Below are positions 1 to 8,622 of a stretch of DNA of 64,000 nucleotides, piece by piece; position 1 is the stretch's first letter, and the number at the start of each line of letters is the position of its first letter. The notes beneath the pieces were generated by a model that saw only the letters and a program-made list of their open reading frames with translations, was not told the origin of the DNA and searched no databases. Source of the stretch: Sandaracinus amylolyticus. GTDB lineage: Bacteria; Myxococcota_A; Polyangia; Polyangiales; Sandaracinaceae. The stretch lies in the NCBI RefSeq assembly GCF_000737325.1, contig NZ_CP011125.1, forward strand, positions 7,998,001 to 8,062,000, read 5' to 3'. Both the position numbers and the translations under genes were made by a program.

Positions 1-68
1 GGCGTGCGTCCTCCCACCACCAGGCATGTAATTTCGTCGTAACCTGACGGTTGGAGCGTCACATCGCG

Positions 69-1028
69 ATGGAATGGCTGAACTACCATCATCTTCTCTA
101 CTTCTGGACCGTCGCCCACGAGGGCGGTCTGCTGCCCGCCGCGCGCAAGCTGCGCGTCACGCACTCGACCGTCGGCGCGCAGGTACACGCGCTCGAGGAG
201 TCGCTCGGCGAGAAGCTCCTGGTCCGCGAGGGGCGGCGGCTCGTGCCGACCGACGTCGGCCGGCTCGTGCTGCGCTACGCCGACGAGATCTTCGGGCTCG
301 GGCGCGAGCTCGTCGACACGGTGCGAGGCCGTCCGACCGGACAGGCGCTGCGCCTCGACGTCGGCGTGGTCGACGTCATCCCCAAGCTGGTCGCGCGGCG
401 GCTCTTGCGCCCGGCGCACGAGCTCGACCAGCCGGTGCGCATCGTCTGCCGCGAGGATCACCTCGAGCGCTTGATCGGGGAGCTCGCGCTGCACTCGCTC
501 GACGCGATCATCAGCGACTCGCCCCCGCCGCCGAGCGCGAACGTGAAGGTCTTCGGACATCCGCTCGGCGAGTGCGGCGTCACGCTCTTCGCCGCGCCCG
601 CGCTCGCGAAGAAGCTGGCGCGCGGCTTCCCGCGCTCGCTCGACGGTGCGCCGATGGTCGTGCCCACCGAAGGCACCGTGCTGCGCCGCTCGCTCGACCG
701 CTGGCTCGCCGCGATCTCGGTGCGCCCGACGATCGTCGCGGAGATCGAGGACTCGGCGCTGCTCAAGGCGTTCGGGCAGGACGGCGCGGGCGTGTTCCCT
801 GCGCCCTCGGTGGTCCGCGACGAGGTGGTGCGCCAGTACGGCGTGCGCGCGCTGGGCGAAGCGCCCGGCGTGGTCGAGCGCTTCTACGTGATCACCGCAG
901 AGCGCCGGTTCCAGCATCCCGCGCTGGTCGCGATCACCGCGCGCGCACGCGCCGAGCTCGACGCCTCTCCCAAGACCGCTCGTCGCCGGCCCGGCGCGAG
1001 CGCACGCGACCACACCGGCTCGCGCTGA
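69..1028 (+). CDS. nhaR: LysR-family regulator, NhaR-like
   Basis: This 319-aa protein opens with WLNYHHLLYFWTVAHEGG, the winged-helix start typical of NhaR (LysR family), the sodium/pH-responsive activator of Na+/H+ antiporter genes in enterobacteria. The HTH covers about residues 1-62. The effector domain keeps NhaR-like segments such as DAIISD, LGECGVTLF, DSALLKAFGQDGAGVF and ERRFQHPAL. An in-frame TTG lies 18 bases upstream, but the ATG at 69 matches the family start. The C-terminus is an Arg/Ala-rich tail. No antiporter gene is adjacent, so the target is unknown. Family assignment is firm; orthology to NhaR is likely; the regulatory role is inference. Confidence 0.85.
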   Translation: MEWLNYHHLLYFWTVAHEGGLLPAARKLRVTHSTVGAQVHALEESLGEKLLVREGRRLVPTDVGRLVLRYADEIFGLGRELVDTVRGRPTGQALRLDVGVVDVIPKLVARRLLRPAHELDQPVRIVCREDHLERLIGELALHSLDAIISDSPPPPSANVKVFGHPLGECGVTLFAAPALAKKLARGFPRSLDGAPMVVPTEGTVLRRSLDRWLAAISVRPTIVAEIEDSALLKAFGQDGAGVFPAPSVVRDEVVRQYGVRALGEAPGVVERFYVITAERRFQHPALVAITARARAELDASPKTARRRPGASARDHTGSR

Positions 1029-1040
1029 GCGCGACCGCGA

Positions 1041-1745
1041 TCAGGCGCGTGCGCGCTTCTTCGCGCTCTTGCCGTCGCGCGCCGCGCGATACGCGTCGGC
1101 GTCGACGCGCTCGCCCTCGGCCCAGCGCTGCAGCGTCGGCACCACGACACCCGCCCAGCGCGCGCTGAGGCGCAGCGCGAGGAACTCGCGATAGAGCGCC
1201 GCGAGCACTTCCTCGATCTCGCGCGTCATCTTCATGCGCTCGTAGAACGGCGTGTCGTCGGCTTCGTCCTCGTCGGCGCCCTTCTTCTTCTTCGGCGTGC
1301 CGCGCGTGCGCCCCGCCATCTCGTCGACGAGATCACCGGTCACCGCCTCGCCCTCCCCGCCGAGCTCGGTCTGCAGCTTCAGCCCGCGCACCGCGAAGCT
1401 CTCGCCGGTGAGCACGAGGCTCGTGTCGTCGTCGCCGCGCGAGATGCGGATCCCCGCGCTCTCGGGGAGCTGACCGCGCAGCAGCGCTTCCTTCGCCTCG
1501 CGCCCGAGGCCCGGCAGCGCCGCGGTGATGCGCGTGCTCTCCGCGTCGGCCGAGAGCACGAGCTTCTTCTCGATCCACAGCCCGAACGAGCCGTGCTCGC
1601 GCGTGCTCAGCGTGCCGTCGAAGAGCTCGCTCTCCATCCACAGCCAGAGCAAGAGCTCGCGGCCCACGAAGCGCCGCTTCTCGATCAGATCCGCGAGCTG
1701 CACACGACCTCCGGAAGGGCGCGCATCATAGCGGGTTTCGATCAC
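1041..1745 (-). CDS. RdgC-like protein, C-terminal half
   Basis: This 234-aa protein starts at a GTG whose last bases overlap the TGA of the kelch gene upstream (GTGA overlap), which implies translational coupling. Segments FVGRELLLWLWMESELFDG near the N-terminus and REIEEVLAALYREFLALRLS near the C-terminus resemble the C-terminal half of the long RdgC-type recombination-associated proteins of delta-proteobacteria, as remembered from the family. A Lys/Asp-rich linker lies around residues 150-175 and the tail is Lys/Arg-rich. The N-terminal half of that family is encoded by the separate gene at 3078-3701, with the kelch gene between them. RdgC binds DNA and limits RecA; whether these two products assemble is inference. 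Confidence 0.6.
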   Translation of the reverse strand: MIETRYDARPSGGRVQLADLIEKRRFVGRELLLWLWMESELFDGTLSTREHGSFGLWIEKKLVLSADAESTRITAALPGLGREAKEALLRGQLPESAGIRISRGDDDTSLVLTGESFAVRGLKLQTELGGEGEAVTGDLVDEMAGRTRGTPKKKKGADEDEADDTPFYERMKMTREIEEVLAALYREFLALRLSARWAGVVVPTLQRWAEGERVDADAYRAARDGKSAKKRARA

Positions 1746-2965
1746 TCGGCCCGGACGAGCAGCGCGACGTCGGTCATGCCGACCGACGTGTAGCCGCCCG
1801 CGACGAGCACGTCGCCCGACGCGAGCACCGTCGCGGTGTGACCGCTGCGTCCGAGCGGGATGGAGCCGACGACCTCGAAGCGCTCGCCCTCCGGATCGAG
1901 CGCGAGCACGTCTTCGATCGACTGCCCGCCCGTCGACGGCGAGAAGAAGAAGCCGCCGATCGCGAGCACCGCCGCGCTCGTCTCGACCAGCGCGATCGAG
2001 TTGCGCGGCGACGGCAGCTCGGGCAGCGCACGGAACGCCTCGTCGCTCGAGCCGAGCGCCTCGACCACGTCGAGGAACACCGGAGGCGCGAGCCCGCCGA
2101 CCACCAGGACGTCGTCGTCGCGCGTGCGCAGCGTCGCGTGGAAGAAACGACCCGGTCCCGCGAGGCGTCCACCCGGCGACACCGCGCCCGTCGTCGTGTC
2201 GATGCGCTCGATCTCGTGCGGCGCGCCGGTCGGTGCGAAGCCGCCGATCACGAGGACCGCGCCGTCGTGCTCGACGAGCGAGAGCATCGCGCGCGGCGCG
2301 GCCAACGCGCCGCCCTCGGACCACGTGCCCTCCTCGGGATCGAAGATCTCGATGGACGCGACGGGCGCGAACCCGCCGCCGCTCGCCGGCGTCGCCGCGC
2401 CGCCAGCGACGAGCACGCGACCGTCGCTCAGCAGGATCGCGCCGTGGTGCCCGCGCGCGTGCGCCATCGCCGCGGCGTCGATCACGTCGTGCGTGCTCGG
2501 GTCGTAGATCACGACGCTCTCGGTCACCGCGGTGCCCGCGGGCACGCCGTTCGACGCGCTCGCGCCGCCGCCCGCGACGAGCACGCGACCATCGGCGAGC
2601 AGCGTGGCCGTGTGGTTCACGCGCGCGGCGGGCAGCATCGCGACCTCTTCGAACGCGCCCGTCTCGGGGTCGTACTCCTCGATCGACGCGGTGGGCACGC
2701 GGCCGAGATCTTCCCCGCCGACGAAGAGCACGCGCCCGCTCGGCAAGCGCGTCGCGGTGTGACCGAGCCGCGCGACGTGGATCGACCCCGTCGGCTCGAT
2801 CGCCAGCGCGACGCGCGGTCCCGCGTCGACGTCACCCGCGCCCGCGTCGAACGCGGACGCGTCGGGCAGCGCGGCATCGGGGAGCACGATCGGTGGATCG
2901 TCGCTCGATCCACCACACGCCGAGAGCACGAACGAGAGCACGAGAAAAGGAGCGAGCGTCCGCAT
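1742..2965 (-). CDS. Kelch-repeat lipoprotein
   Basis: This 407-aa secreted protein starts MRTLAPFLVLSFVLSACGGS, a signal peptide with lipobox LSAC. An Asp/Ala-rich linker follows, then about seven kelch blades with the pattern HTATxLxxGRVLVAGG (for example NHTATLLADGRVLVAGG), predicted to close into a beta-propeller. The ATG at 2965 was chosen because an upstream in-frame extension would bury the signal peptide. It lies between the two RdgC-like halves and its stop overlaps the start of the C-terminal half. Such propeller lipoproteins are common in myxobacteria, and the ligand is unknown. Its position inside a recombination gene pair is unexpected. Confidence 0.9.
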   Translation of the reverse strand: MRTLAPFLVLSFVLSACGGSSDDPPIVLPDAALPDASAFDAGAGDVDAGPRVALAIEPTGSIHVARLGHTATRLPSGRVLFVGGEDLGRVPTASIEEYDPETGAFEEVAMLPAARVNHTATLLADGRVLVAGGGASASNGVPAGTAVTESVVIYDPSTHDVIDAAAMAHARGHHGAILLSDGRVLVAGGAATPASGGGFAPVASIEIFDPEEGTWSEGGALAAPRAMLSLVEHDGAVLVIGGFAPTGAPHEIERIDTTTGAVSPGGRLAGPGRFFHATLRTRDDDVLVVGGLAPPVFLDVVEALGSSDEAFRALPELPSPRNSIALVETSAAVLAIGGFFFSPSTGGQSIEDVLALDPEGERFEVVGSIPLGRSGHTATVLASGDVLVAGGYTSVGMTDVALLVRAE

Positions 2966-3077
2966 GCGGCAGCGCCCGAGCACGCACCGGGCCGCGCGGC
3001 GGCCCCACGATTCGCGCGGTGCGCGTCCTCGCTCCGTCACGACCGCGACGCGCCACCGTCGCGGCGCGCACGCGTCG

Positions 3078-3701
3078 TCATCGGCCGCGAGGCGCGAGCA
3101 CCGTCATCTCGAGCTCGGCCCACGCCTGCGTCTCGTCCTCGCCGAGCTCGAGCCGCTGCGCGAGCGTGTACGGCGACTCGGCGACGAGCTCGATGCCGAA
3201 CGTCTTCTGGAAGAGCTCGAGCATCGCGAGCGCGTTGCGCTCGGTGTGGCTGAAGAAGCGCACGACGCCTTCCTCGAGCGACCACGTCAGATCGATCACG
3301 CGCGTCGTGGGCACGAGGCGCTTGCGCAGCTCGCGCGTCACGACCTCCTTGATCTCCGCGCGCTCGCGCCGGGAGAGCTTGTCGCGCCCGCTCTTCTCGC
3401 GGTACTTCGTCTCGGCCTCGCGCACCCGCGTCTTCAGGAGCGGCCCGGGGATCGCCCATCGATCGGTGCGGAACCCGAGGTTCAGGAACCCGTCGAGGTA
3501 GATGCGCTCGCTCGGCAGATCCACGTCGAGCGCATCGCCCATCACGCACCACCCCGAGCGCTCCGCGTCCGGCTCCTCCGGGCGCAGCGGCCGCATCGCG
3601 TGGTGCAGGATCTTCTCGTGCGACTTGTCGAGGAATCCGCGAGGGAGCGAGCGAGGCGCGAAGAACCGCGCATAGCTGAGAGAGCCCGAGAGCGCCGACA
3701 T
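3078..3701 (-). CDS. RdgC-like protein, N-terminal half
   Basis: This 207-aa protein starts MSALSGSLSYARFF. It contains FLDKSHEKILHHAMRPL, GWCVMGDALDVD, LLKTRVREAETKYREKSG and LSRRERAEIKEVVTRELRKR, which together resemble the N-terminal domain of the delta-proteobacterial RdgC family. Full-length relatives are expected to be about twice as long; the missing half resembles the product of 1041-1745. The ORF ends cleanly with TVLAPRGR and a stop. A tandem near-palindromic 21-bp repeat at 3745-3787 lies just upstream of the start. Family assignment rests on remembered motifs; DNA binding is family knowledge. Confidence 0.65.
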   Translation of the reverse strand: MSALSGSLSYARFFAPRSLPRGFLDKSHEKILHHAMRPLRPEEPDAERSGWCVMGDALDVDLPSERIYLDGFLNLGFRTDRWAIPGPLLKTRVREAETKYREKSGRDKLSRRERAEIKEVVTRELRKRLVPTTRVIDLTWSLEEGVVRFFSHTERNALAMLELFQKTFGIELVAESPYTLAQRLELGEDETQAWAELEMTVLAPRGR

Positions 3702-3744
3702 CGCGCGCGGGTGTAGCACCTCATCGGTCGATCGATCGACGCGC

Positions 3745-3787
3745 CGACTCGCACCGGTGTGAGCCCCGACTCGCACCGGTGTGAGCC
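3745..3787. repeat. Tandem near-palindromic 21-bp repeat
   Basis: Two 21-bp copies (3745-3765 and 3767-3787) are identical and separated by one base. Each contains a near-palindrome centred on ACCGGT, with CTCGC on the left and GTGAG on the right. They sit in the 99-bp gap between the hydrolase gene and the start of the RdgC N-half gene. Two helical turns between palindrome centres would suit a pair of operator sites for a dimeric regulator. That role is inference. Confidence 0.7.
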
Positions 3788-3800
3788 GAAGCGCTCGCGA

Positions 3801-6434
3801 CTACTCCTCGATCTCGCCCGACAGGAAGGCCCCCATGTCACGCAGCATCGCGTCGCCCAGCGCCGGGATGATCAGATCGGCGTGGAGCGGCGTCGGATAG
3901 CTGCGCAGCGGGCGACCGCTGACGCGCTGCAGGACCTCGGTCGTGCGGTTCGGGATGATGATGTCGCCGCGCGACATCTGGATCAGCACCTGCCGATCCT
4001 CCTGCGCGTACAGATGCGCGACGCTGTGCGGGTCGACGCTGTCGATCAGCCAGCGCGCCACGTCGAGCAGTCGCTCCTCCTCGAAGCTCGGCCGCGGCAC
4101 GTCGATCGACGTGAAGTACTCGTCGATCTGCGGCGAGAAGTACGTCGACTCCACGAACAGATCGACCATGTCCGAGCCCGGCACGTTGAGCACCGCGCGG
4201 TCGATCTCCGGCGTGACCGAGACCCATACCGATCCGATGATCGCGCCGAGCGACTGACCGACGTAGTGGATGCGCTCGGGATCGAGCCGCACCCCCGTCG
4301 CGCCCTCCCAGTCCGCCGTCTGGATCGACCGCAAGAGCGACGAGAGATCGACCAGCGCCTGCCGGAAGTGATCGTTGATGTACGGCAGATCGTGGGTGTC
4401 GAGGAACGCCGCGCCGCTCGCCATCTGCACCGCGACGAGCGGGAACTGATTGAACTCGTCGGGCTCGCCGCTCGACGTCAGACAACGCCCGTCGGTGCTG
4501 CACGTCGCATCGGAGCCCGACGCGCACGGCGGGAAGCGGAGGATGTCGTCGTCGAGCCCGGTGAGGTTTCGGAACACCTCGGGGAAGAAGTTCGGGATCG
4601 CGACCAGGCTCGCGTCGATGCACGCGATGCGCTCGCCGTGGAACGGGAAGTCGATCCCGATCGCGACGAACCCGCGCTGCGCGAGCTCGCCCGCGATGCC
4701 CATCAAGAAGCGCGCGTCGGTCACGATCGCGTGCCCGAAGATCACGACCGGCGCCGGCTCGTCCTCCGGCAGATCGTTCGGCACCGCCATGTAGAACCGC
4801 ACCGGCTGCATCGGGTGCTGTCCGTCCTCGCGCCACCGCCGCGAGATCGGATCGAGGAAGTACGGCGAGGGGATCGTCCCGATCACGTACTCGCGCACGC
4901 CGATGCTGCGCGTCAGATAGACCGCGCGGATCGCCGCGCCCTCGACACCCGGCGAGAGCGCCTCGAGCGCCTGCGCGGGCGTCAGCCGCTCGCGCACCGT
5001 CGGCTCCGCGTCGAGCTCGAGATCGATCGACGCACGCGCCGACTCGCGGATGCCGGGCACCGCATCCATCGTCGTGAAGGGCCACGCGGTCACGATGTTC
5101 TCGCGCCCGTAGCCATCGAGGAATTCGTCGATGCGCGCGCGCGTGACCTCGACGCGGCTCGCGAGCTCGTCGGTGAGCGATCCGATCTGGCTCGCGCCGC
5201 GCACCGCGATCGGATGCTCGCTGCGCATGAACCACCCGAGCGGCATCGGCTCGACCGCCTCGCCCTCGGCGCTGCGCACGCCGCGATCGACGACGATCGC
5301 GTACGTGGTGTGGCCCTGCAGCGGCAGCGCGGAGTCGTCGACCACCACGACGAGGTGGATGCAGTCCGCGGGCGTCGGCGTCTGACGGCACGCCTCTTCC
5401 CCGTCGTCGCCCATCACCTTCACGCTGACGGGCAGCTCGCGCGGCGTGTCGTCGAGCTCGAAGACGTGCACGTTGCCCGCGACCGTCGTGGGGTCGACCG
5501 CCTCGGTCATCTCGAAGAGCAGGTTCGGCGAGACGCCGAACCCATCGAGCTCGTTCGCCTGGCGCTTCGCGTTCGCCTCGAGCTCGCTGTCCCACTCGGC
5601 CTCTTCGAGCGAGACGAGCCCGGTCTCGGGATCGACCAGCAGATCGAACGGCAGCGGCACGCGCTGCGAGTCGCGGTCCATCGCGAGCTCGGGATCCTGC
5701 GTCACCGTGAACGACCACAACGCAGCGACCTCGTCGCGCGGGATCTCGCTCTGCGTGGGCCGCGCCGGGTCCTCGAAGAACTCGAAGAACGGCGCGAGCT
5801 CGAGGCGCAGGTCCTCGAGGCGCGAGCCCGCGTCGAGCCGCTCGGCGCGCGTCGCGCCGGGGAACGCGCGGTTGTGCCCGATCGTGTTCAGCACCTGGTC
5901 GCGGCGCAGGAAATAGAAGATCGCGTCGGGCTCCACCCCGAAGCCCTGCGTGTCGCGCACGCCGAGCTCGCCGCCGCGCACGACGATCACGTAGCGATGC
6001 CCGGGCTCCCACCCGGTGCGCGGCGGGAGGATCGTGAGGCGCCGATCACCCTCCTCGAGCCGCACCTCGAGGTCGCTCACGCGCTGCGGCGTCGGCAACC
6101 AGTCCCACACCTGCACCGTGTCGGGGTCGATCGAGCGATCGTCCACGACGGCGCTGAAGCGCACCGTCGCCGCCATGGTCGTCGACCAGCCGTCGCGCGT
6201 GTTCATCCACGCGCGGAACGCGCGCTCGGTCTCGCTGAGCTCGGGATCGTCGTCGTCGATCGGGAGATCGAGATGCCCCTCCTCGTCGTCGCGCAGCGCG
6301 TCGTTGGGCATCGGGATCTCGCCCGTCCCTGGATCGAAGATCGGGAAGGTCGGGACCCGTTGATCGGTGTCCAGTGGAAGGCCACAGCCCGCGACGAGCG
6401 CGAGCAGAACGTGAAGCAAGCGTCGCGTACGCAT
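3801..6434 (-). CDS. Large lipoprotein with alpha/beta-hydrolase domain
   Basis: This 877-aa protein begins MRTRRLLHVLLALVAGCGLP, a signal peptide with lipobox LVAGC. The N-terminal half (about 30-480) is rich in beta-strand and carries bacterial Ig-like segments, as in bacterial lipase N-terminal regions. The C-terminal third is an alpha/beta-hydrolase: PAPVVIFGHAIVTDARF forms the oxyanion region, GIDFPFHGERI follows, and HYVGQSLGAIIG supplies the nucleophile elbow with Ser in GQSLG. A candidate Asp (RGDIIIP) and His (PLHADLI) near the end complete a triad. The substrate is unknown; lipase or esterase activity on the outer surface is inferred. Confidence 0.85.
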   Translation of the reverse strand: MRTRRLLHVLLALVAGCGLPLDTDQRVPTFPIFDPGTGEIPMPNDALRDDEEGHLDLPIDDDDPELSETERAFRAWMNTRDGWSTTMAATVRFSAVVDDRSIDPDTVQVWDWLPTPQRVSDLEVRLEEGDRRLTILPPRTGWEPGHRYVIVVRGGELGVRDTQGFGVEPDAIFYFLRRDQVLNTIGHNRAFPGATRAERLDAGSRLEDLRLELAPFFEFFEDPARPTQSEIPRDEVAALWSFTVTQDPELAMDRDSQRVPLPFDLLVDPETGLVSLEEAEWDSELEANAKRQANELDGFGVSPNLLFEMTEAVDPTTVAGNVHVFELDDTPRELPVSVKVMGDDGEEACRQTPTPADCIHLVVVVDDSALPLQGHTTYAIVVDRGVRSAEGEAVEPMPLGWFMRSEHPIAVRGASQIGSLTDELASRVEVTRARIDEFLDGYGRENIVTAWPFTTMDAVPGIRESARASIDLELDAEPTVRERLTPAQALEALSPGVEGAAIRAVYLTRSIGVREYVIGTIPSPYFLDPISRRWREDGQHPMQPVRFYMAVPNDLPEDEPAPVVIFGHAIVTDARFLMGIAGELAQRGFVAIGIDFPFHGERIACIDASLVAIPNFFPEVFRNLTGLDDDILRFPPCASGSDATCSTDGRCLTSSGEPDEFNQFPLVAVQMASGAAFLDTHDLPYINDHFRQALVDLSSLLRSIQTADWEGATGVRLDPERIHYVGQSLGAIIGSVWVSVTPEIDRAVLNVPGSDMVDLFVESTYFSPQIDEYFTSIDVPRPSFEEERLLDVARWLIDSVDPHSVAHLYAQEDRQVLIQMSRGDIIIPNRTTEVLQRVSGRPLRSYPTPLHADLIIPALGDAMLRDMGAFLSGEIEE

Positions 6435-6565
6435 CGGCGTTGTTGAACAGGGTCCAACCGATGACGCGCGTGCGTCAAGACCGCGAACGGAAGTTTCTCC
6501 CGCGGTCTCCGCATGGTTTCTGGCCCTGCACGCCGCGCTGCGTCACGGCTTCGAGCCGCACTGCG

Positions 6566-8209
6566 TCACGGCGCGAGCGGCGGCGCTCCGTCGGGCGGCG
6601 ACGTCGGCTCGACCTCCACGAGACGGCTCGTCCCGCTCGCGGCCTCCCACGCCGTCACCTCGAGCTCGCTCGTGTCGTACGGCGCCTCCACGTCGGCGAT
6701 CTGCACGAACGTCGCGTGTACGCGCGCCGGCGAGAGATCGAGCACGAAGTACCCGCGGTGCGAGATGTCCGCGTACTTGATGTGCGGCGCGCGCGCCGCG
6801 AGCGAGCGCATCAGCGCGCGCTCGATCGGCCCGCCCGGAGGGCTGATCGGCGGCGAGCTGATCCCCGGCGCGACGAACTCCACCGCGCTCGCCGGAGGGA
6901 GCGGCGAAGCGCTCGGATCTTCCACCACCTCGCACGCCCACGCGGTGTGGATATCGCCGGTGAGCACGACGACGTCGCGCACCGGATCGCGCTCTCCGTC
7001 GCCGCGGATCGCATCCAGCACGCGCGTGCGCGACGCCGGATATCCGTCCCACTGATCGTCGTTCGCGAGCAGCGGCAGCGGCGAGAACATCACCTGTTGC
7101 CCGATCACCTTCCACTGCGCGTCGCTCGTGGTCAGGCGCTCGATCAAGAACGCCTCCTGCTCGCTCGAGATCAGCGGGCGCGCGCCGGGCTCACCCGCGC
7201 CCTGCTCGCTGCGTCCGTCGATGCGCGTGTCGAGCATCACGAGCTCGGCGAGCGCGCCGTAGCGCAGCGCGCGCCAGATGCGCGAAGGCCCTTCGCTCGC
7301 GGTGCGGATCGGGAGCCACTCGTCGAACGCCTGCTGCGCGGCGGCCTTGCGATCCGCCCACGCGCCCTCGGCCTCGTCGTGGTTGTTCGCGCCGTCGCGC
7401 CACGCATTGTCGGCGCTCTCGTGATCGTCCCAGACGTTCACGAACGGATGCTGCCGATGCGCCTCCTGCAGATCGGGATCGGTGCGGTACTGGCGATATC
7501 GACGGCGGTAGTCGTCGAGCGTCACGATCTCGCCCGGCGGATCGCAGTCGCGGAACGTGCCGTACTCGCCGGTGCCGTACTCGTAGATGTAGTCGCCGAG
7601 GTGCAGCACCGCGTCGAGATCGGCGCGCTGCGCGATGTTGCGATAGCCGTGGAAGTAGCCGAACGCGTAGTTCGAGCACGAGCACACCGCGAAGCGCAGC
7701 CGCGCGATCTCCGCGTCGCTCGCGGGCGCGGTGCGGGTGCGGCCGACGGGCGAGGTCTCGCCTCCGTCGACGACGCGGAAGCGATAGTAGTAGGTCGTCG
7801 CCGGCATCAGGCCGGTCGCGTCGACCTTCGCGGTGAAGTCGCGCGCAGGATCCGCCGAAGCCTCGCCGCTCGCGTCGATCGTCGCGAACGACGCGTCGCG
7901 CGACATCTCCCACGCCAGCGCGATCGCCGACGTGCTCTCGGTGGTCACGCGCGTCCAGAGGATCACCGCGTCGGCGAGCGGATCGCCGCTCGCGACGCCG
8001 TGCTGGAACGCGCCCATCGGCGCCGGGCCCGCATCGCGACCGCGTGGGCCCGTGTCGGGCATCGCCGCGTCGCCGCCCATCTGCATCGACGCGTCGACCA
8101 GCGGAACGTCGGTCGACTCGCACCCGATCATCGTCGCCGCGCCGAGCACGCCCGCGCTCTTCAGCGCGCGACGACGCGAGAACCCCGGCCCCTTCGAACT
8201 GCTGTCCAT
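6566..8209 (-). CDS. phoD: PhoD-like alkaline phosphatase, Tat-exported
   Basis: This 547-aa metallophosphoesterase carries a twin-arginine signal (SRRRALKSAGVLGAATMIGC) that ends in a possible lipobox. PhoD hallmarks follow in order: an N-terminal Fn3-like domain (TGLMPATTYYYRFRVVDGG), the metal site VLHLGDYIYEYG, NVWDDHESADN, and near the C-terminus VVVLTGDIHTAWACEV. PhoD enzymes hydrolyse phosphate mono- and diesters using Fe/Ca. The ATG at 8209 is preceded by GGAGGTGG, a strong ribosome site. An Asp/Gly/Arg-rich linker follows the signal. No other phosphate-starvation genes are adjacent. Confidence 0.92.
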   Translation of the reverse strand: MDSSSKGPGFSRRRALKSAGVLGAATMIGCESTDVPLVDASMQMGGDAAMPDTGPRGRDAGPAPMGAFQHGVASGDPLADAVILWTRVTTESTSAIALAWEMSRDASFATIDASGEASADPARDFTAKVDATGLMPATTYYYRFRVVDGGETSPVGRTRTAPASDAEIARLRFAVCSCSNYAFGYFHGYRNIAQRADLDAVLHLGDYIYEYGTGEYGTFRDCDPPGEIVTLDDYRRRYRQYRTDPDLQEAHRQHPFVNVWDDHESADNAWRDGANNHDEAEGAWADRKAAAQQAFDEWLPIRTASEGPSRIWRALRYGALAELVMLDTRIDGRSEQGAGEPGARPLISSEQEAFLIERLTTSDAQWKVIGQQVMFSPLPLLANDDQWDGYPASRTRVLDAIRGDGERDPVRDVVVLTGDIHTAWACEVVEDPSASPLPPASAVEFVAPGISSPPISPPGGPIERALMRSLAARAPHIKYADISHRGYFVLDLSPARVHATFVQIADVEAPYDTSELEVTAWEAASGTSRLVEVEPTSPPDGAPPLAP

Positions 8210-8279
8210 CGCACCACCTCCACGCGAAGCGGCGCGCACTCTAGTCGAACGAGCGCGACGGACGCGCGACGGACGCGCG

Positions 8280-8534
8280 TCAGCGCCGTGAGCGACGTCG
8301 CACCATCACCACGAGCCCCGCGAGCACGACGAGCGACGGCGCGATCGCCTCGTCGTGCGAGGTCACCGCGCCCGGCACGCTGCACAGCCACGCGGGGCCG
8401 AACCGACACTCGCTCTCGTGCGGCCGCCCTTCACGATGCTCGAAGGGACCGCACGCGGGGACCGCGTCGGCGCGCGCGACGCTCGCGACGAGTGAAGCGA
8501 CGAGTGCGATCGCGAGCCCCAGCTTCGTGCGCAT
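8280..8534 (-). CDS. Small exported protein with C-terminal membrane anchor
   Basis: This 84-aa protein has an N-terminal signal peptide (MRTKLGLAIALVASLVASV), a short Cys-containing middle (four Cys) and a C-terminal hydrophobic stretch SLVVLAGLVVMV followed by RRRSRR. The tripartite layout resembles MYXO-CTERM sorting tails, but the expected Cys-Gly-Cys before the hydrophobic part is not evident, so sorting is uncertain. It lies 70 bp upstream of the phoD-like gene on the same strand, so co-transcription is possible. Function unknown. Confidence 0.65.
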   Translation of the reverse strand: MRTKLGLAIALVASLVASVARADAVPACGPFEHREGRPHESECRFGPAWLCSVPGAVTSHDEAIAPSLVVLAGLVVMVRRRSRR

Positions 8535-8622
8535 CGTGTCGCATCCTATCGCACGCATCGCCCTCGCCGTGCGCGTAGTCCTAGCAGCGTTCGCCGTCGA
8601 CTCGTGGCATCCTCGCGTTCGC

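Noticed and set aside
1838-3253. Long plus-strand ORF antisense to the kelch gene
   Set aside because: Arg/Ala/Asp-rich composition with no motif; the minus strand has a clear signal peptide and kelch repeats. It is a shadow caused by high GC.
3759-6446. 895-aa plus-strand ORF opposite the hydrolase lipoprotein
   Set aside because: Arg/His/Asp-rich string without domains; the minus strand shows lipobox and GxSxG.
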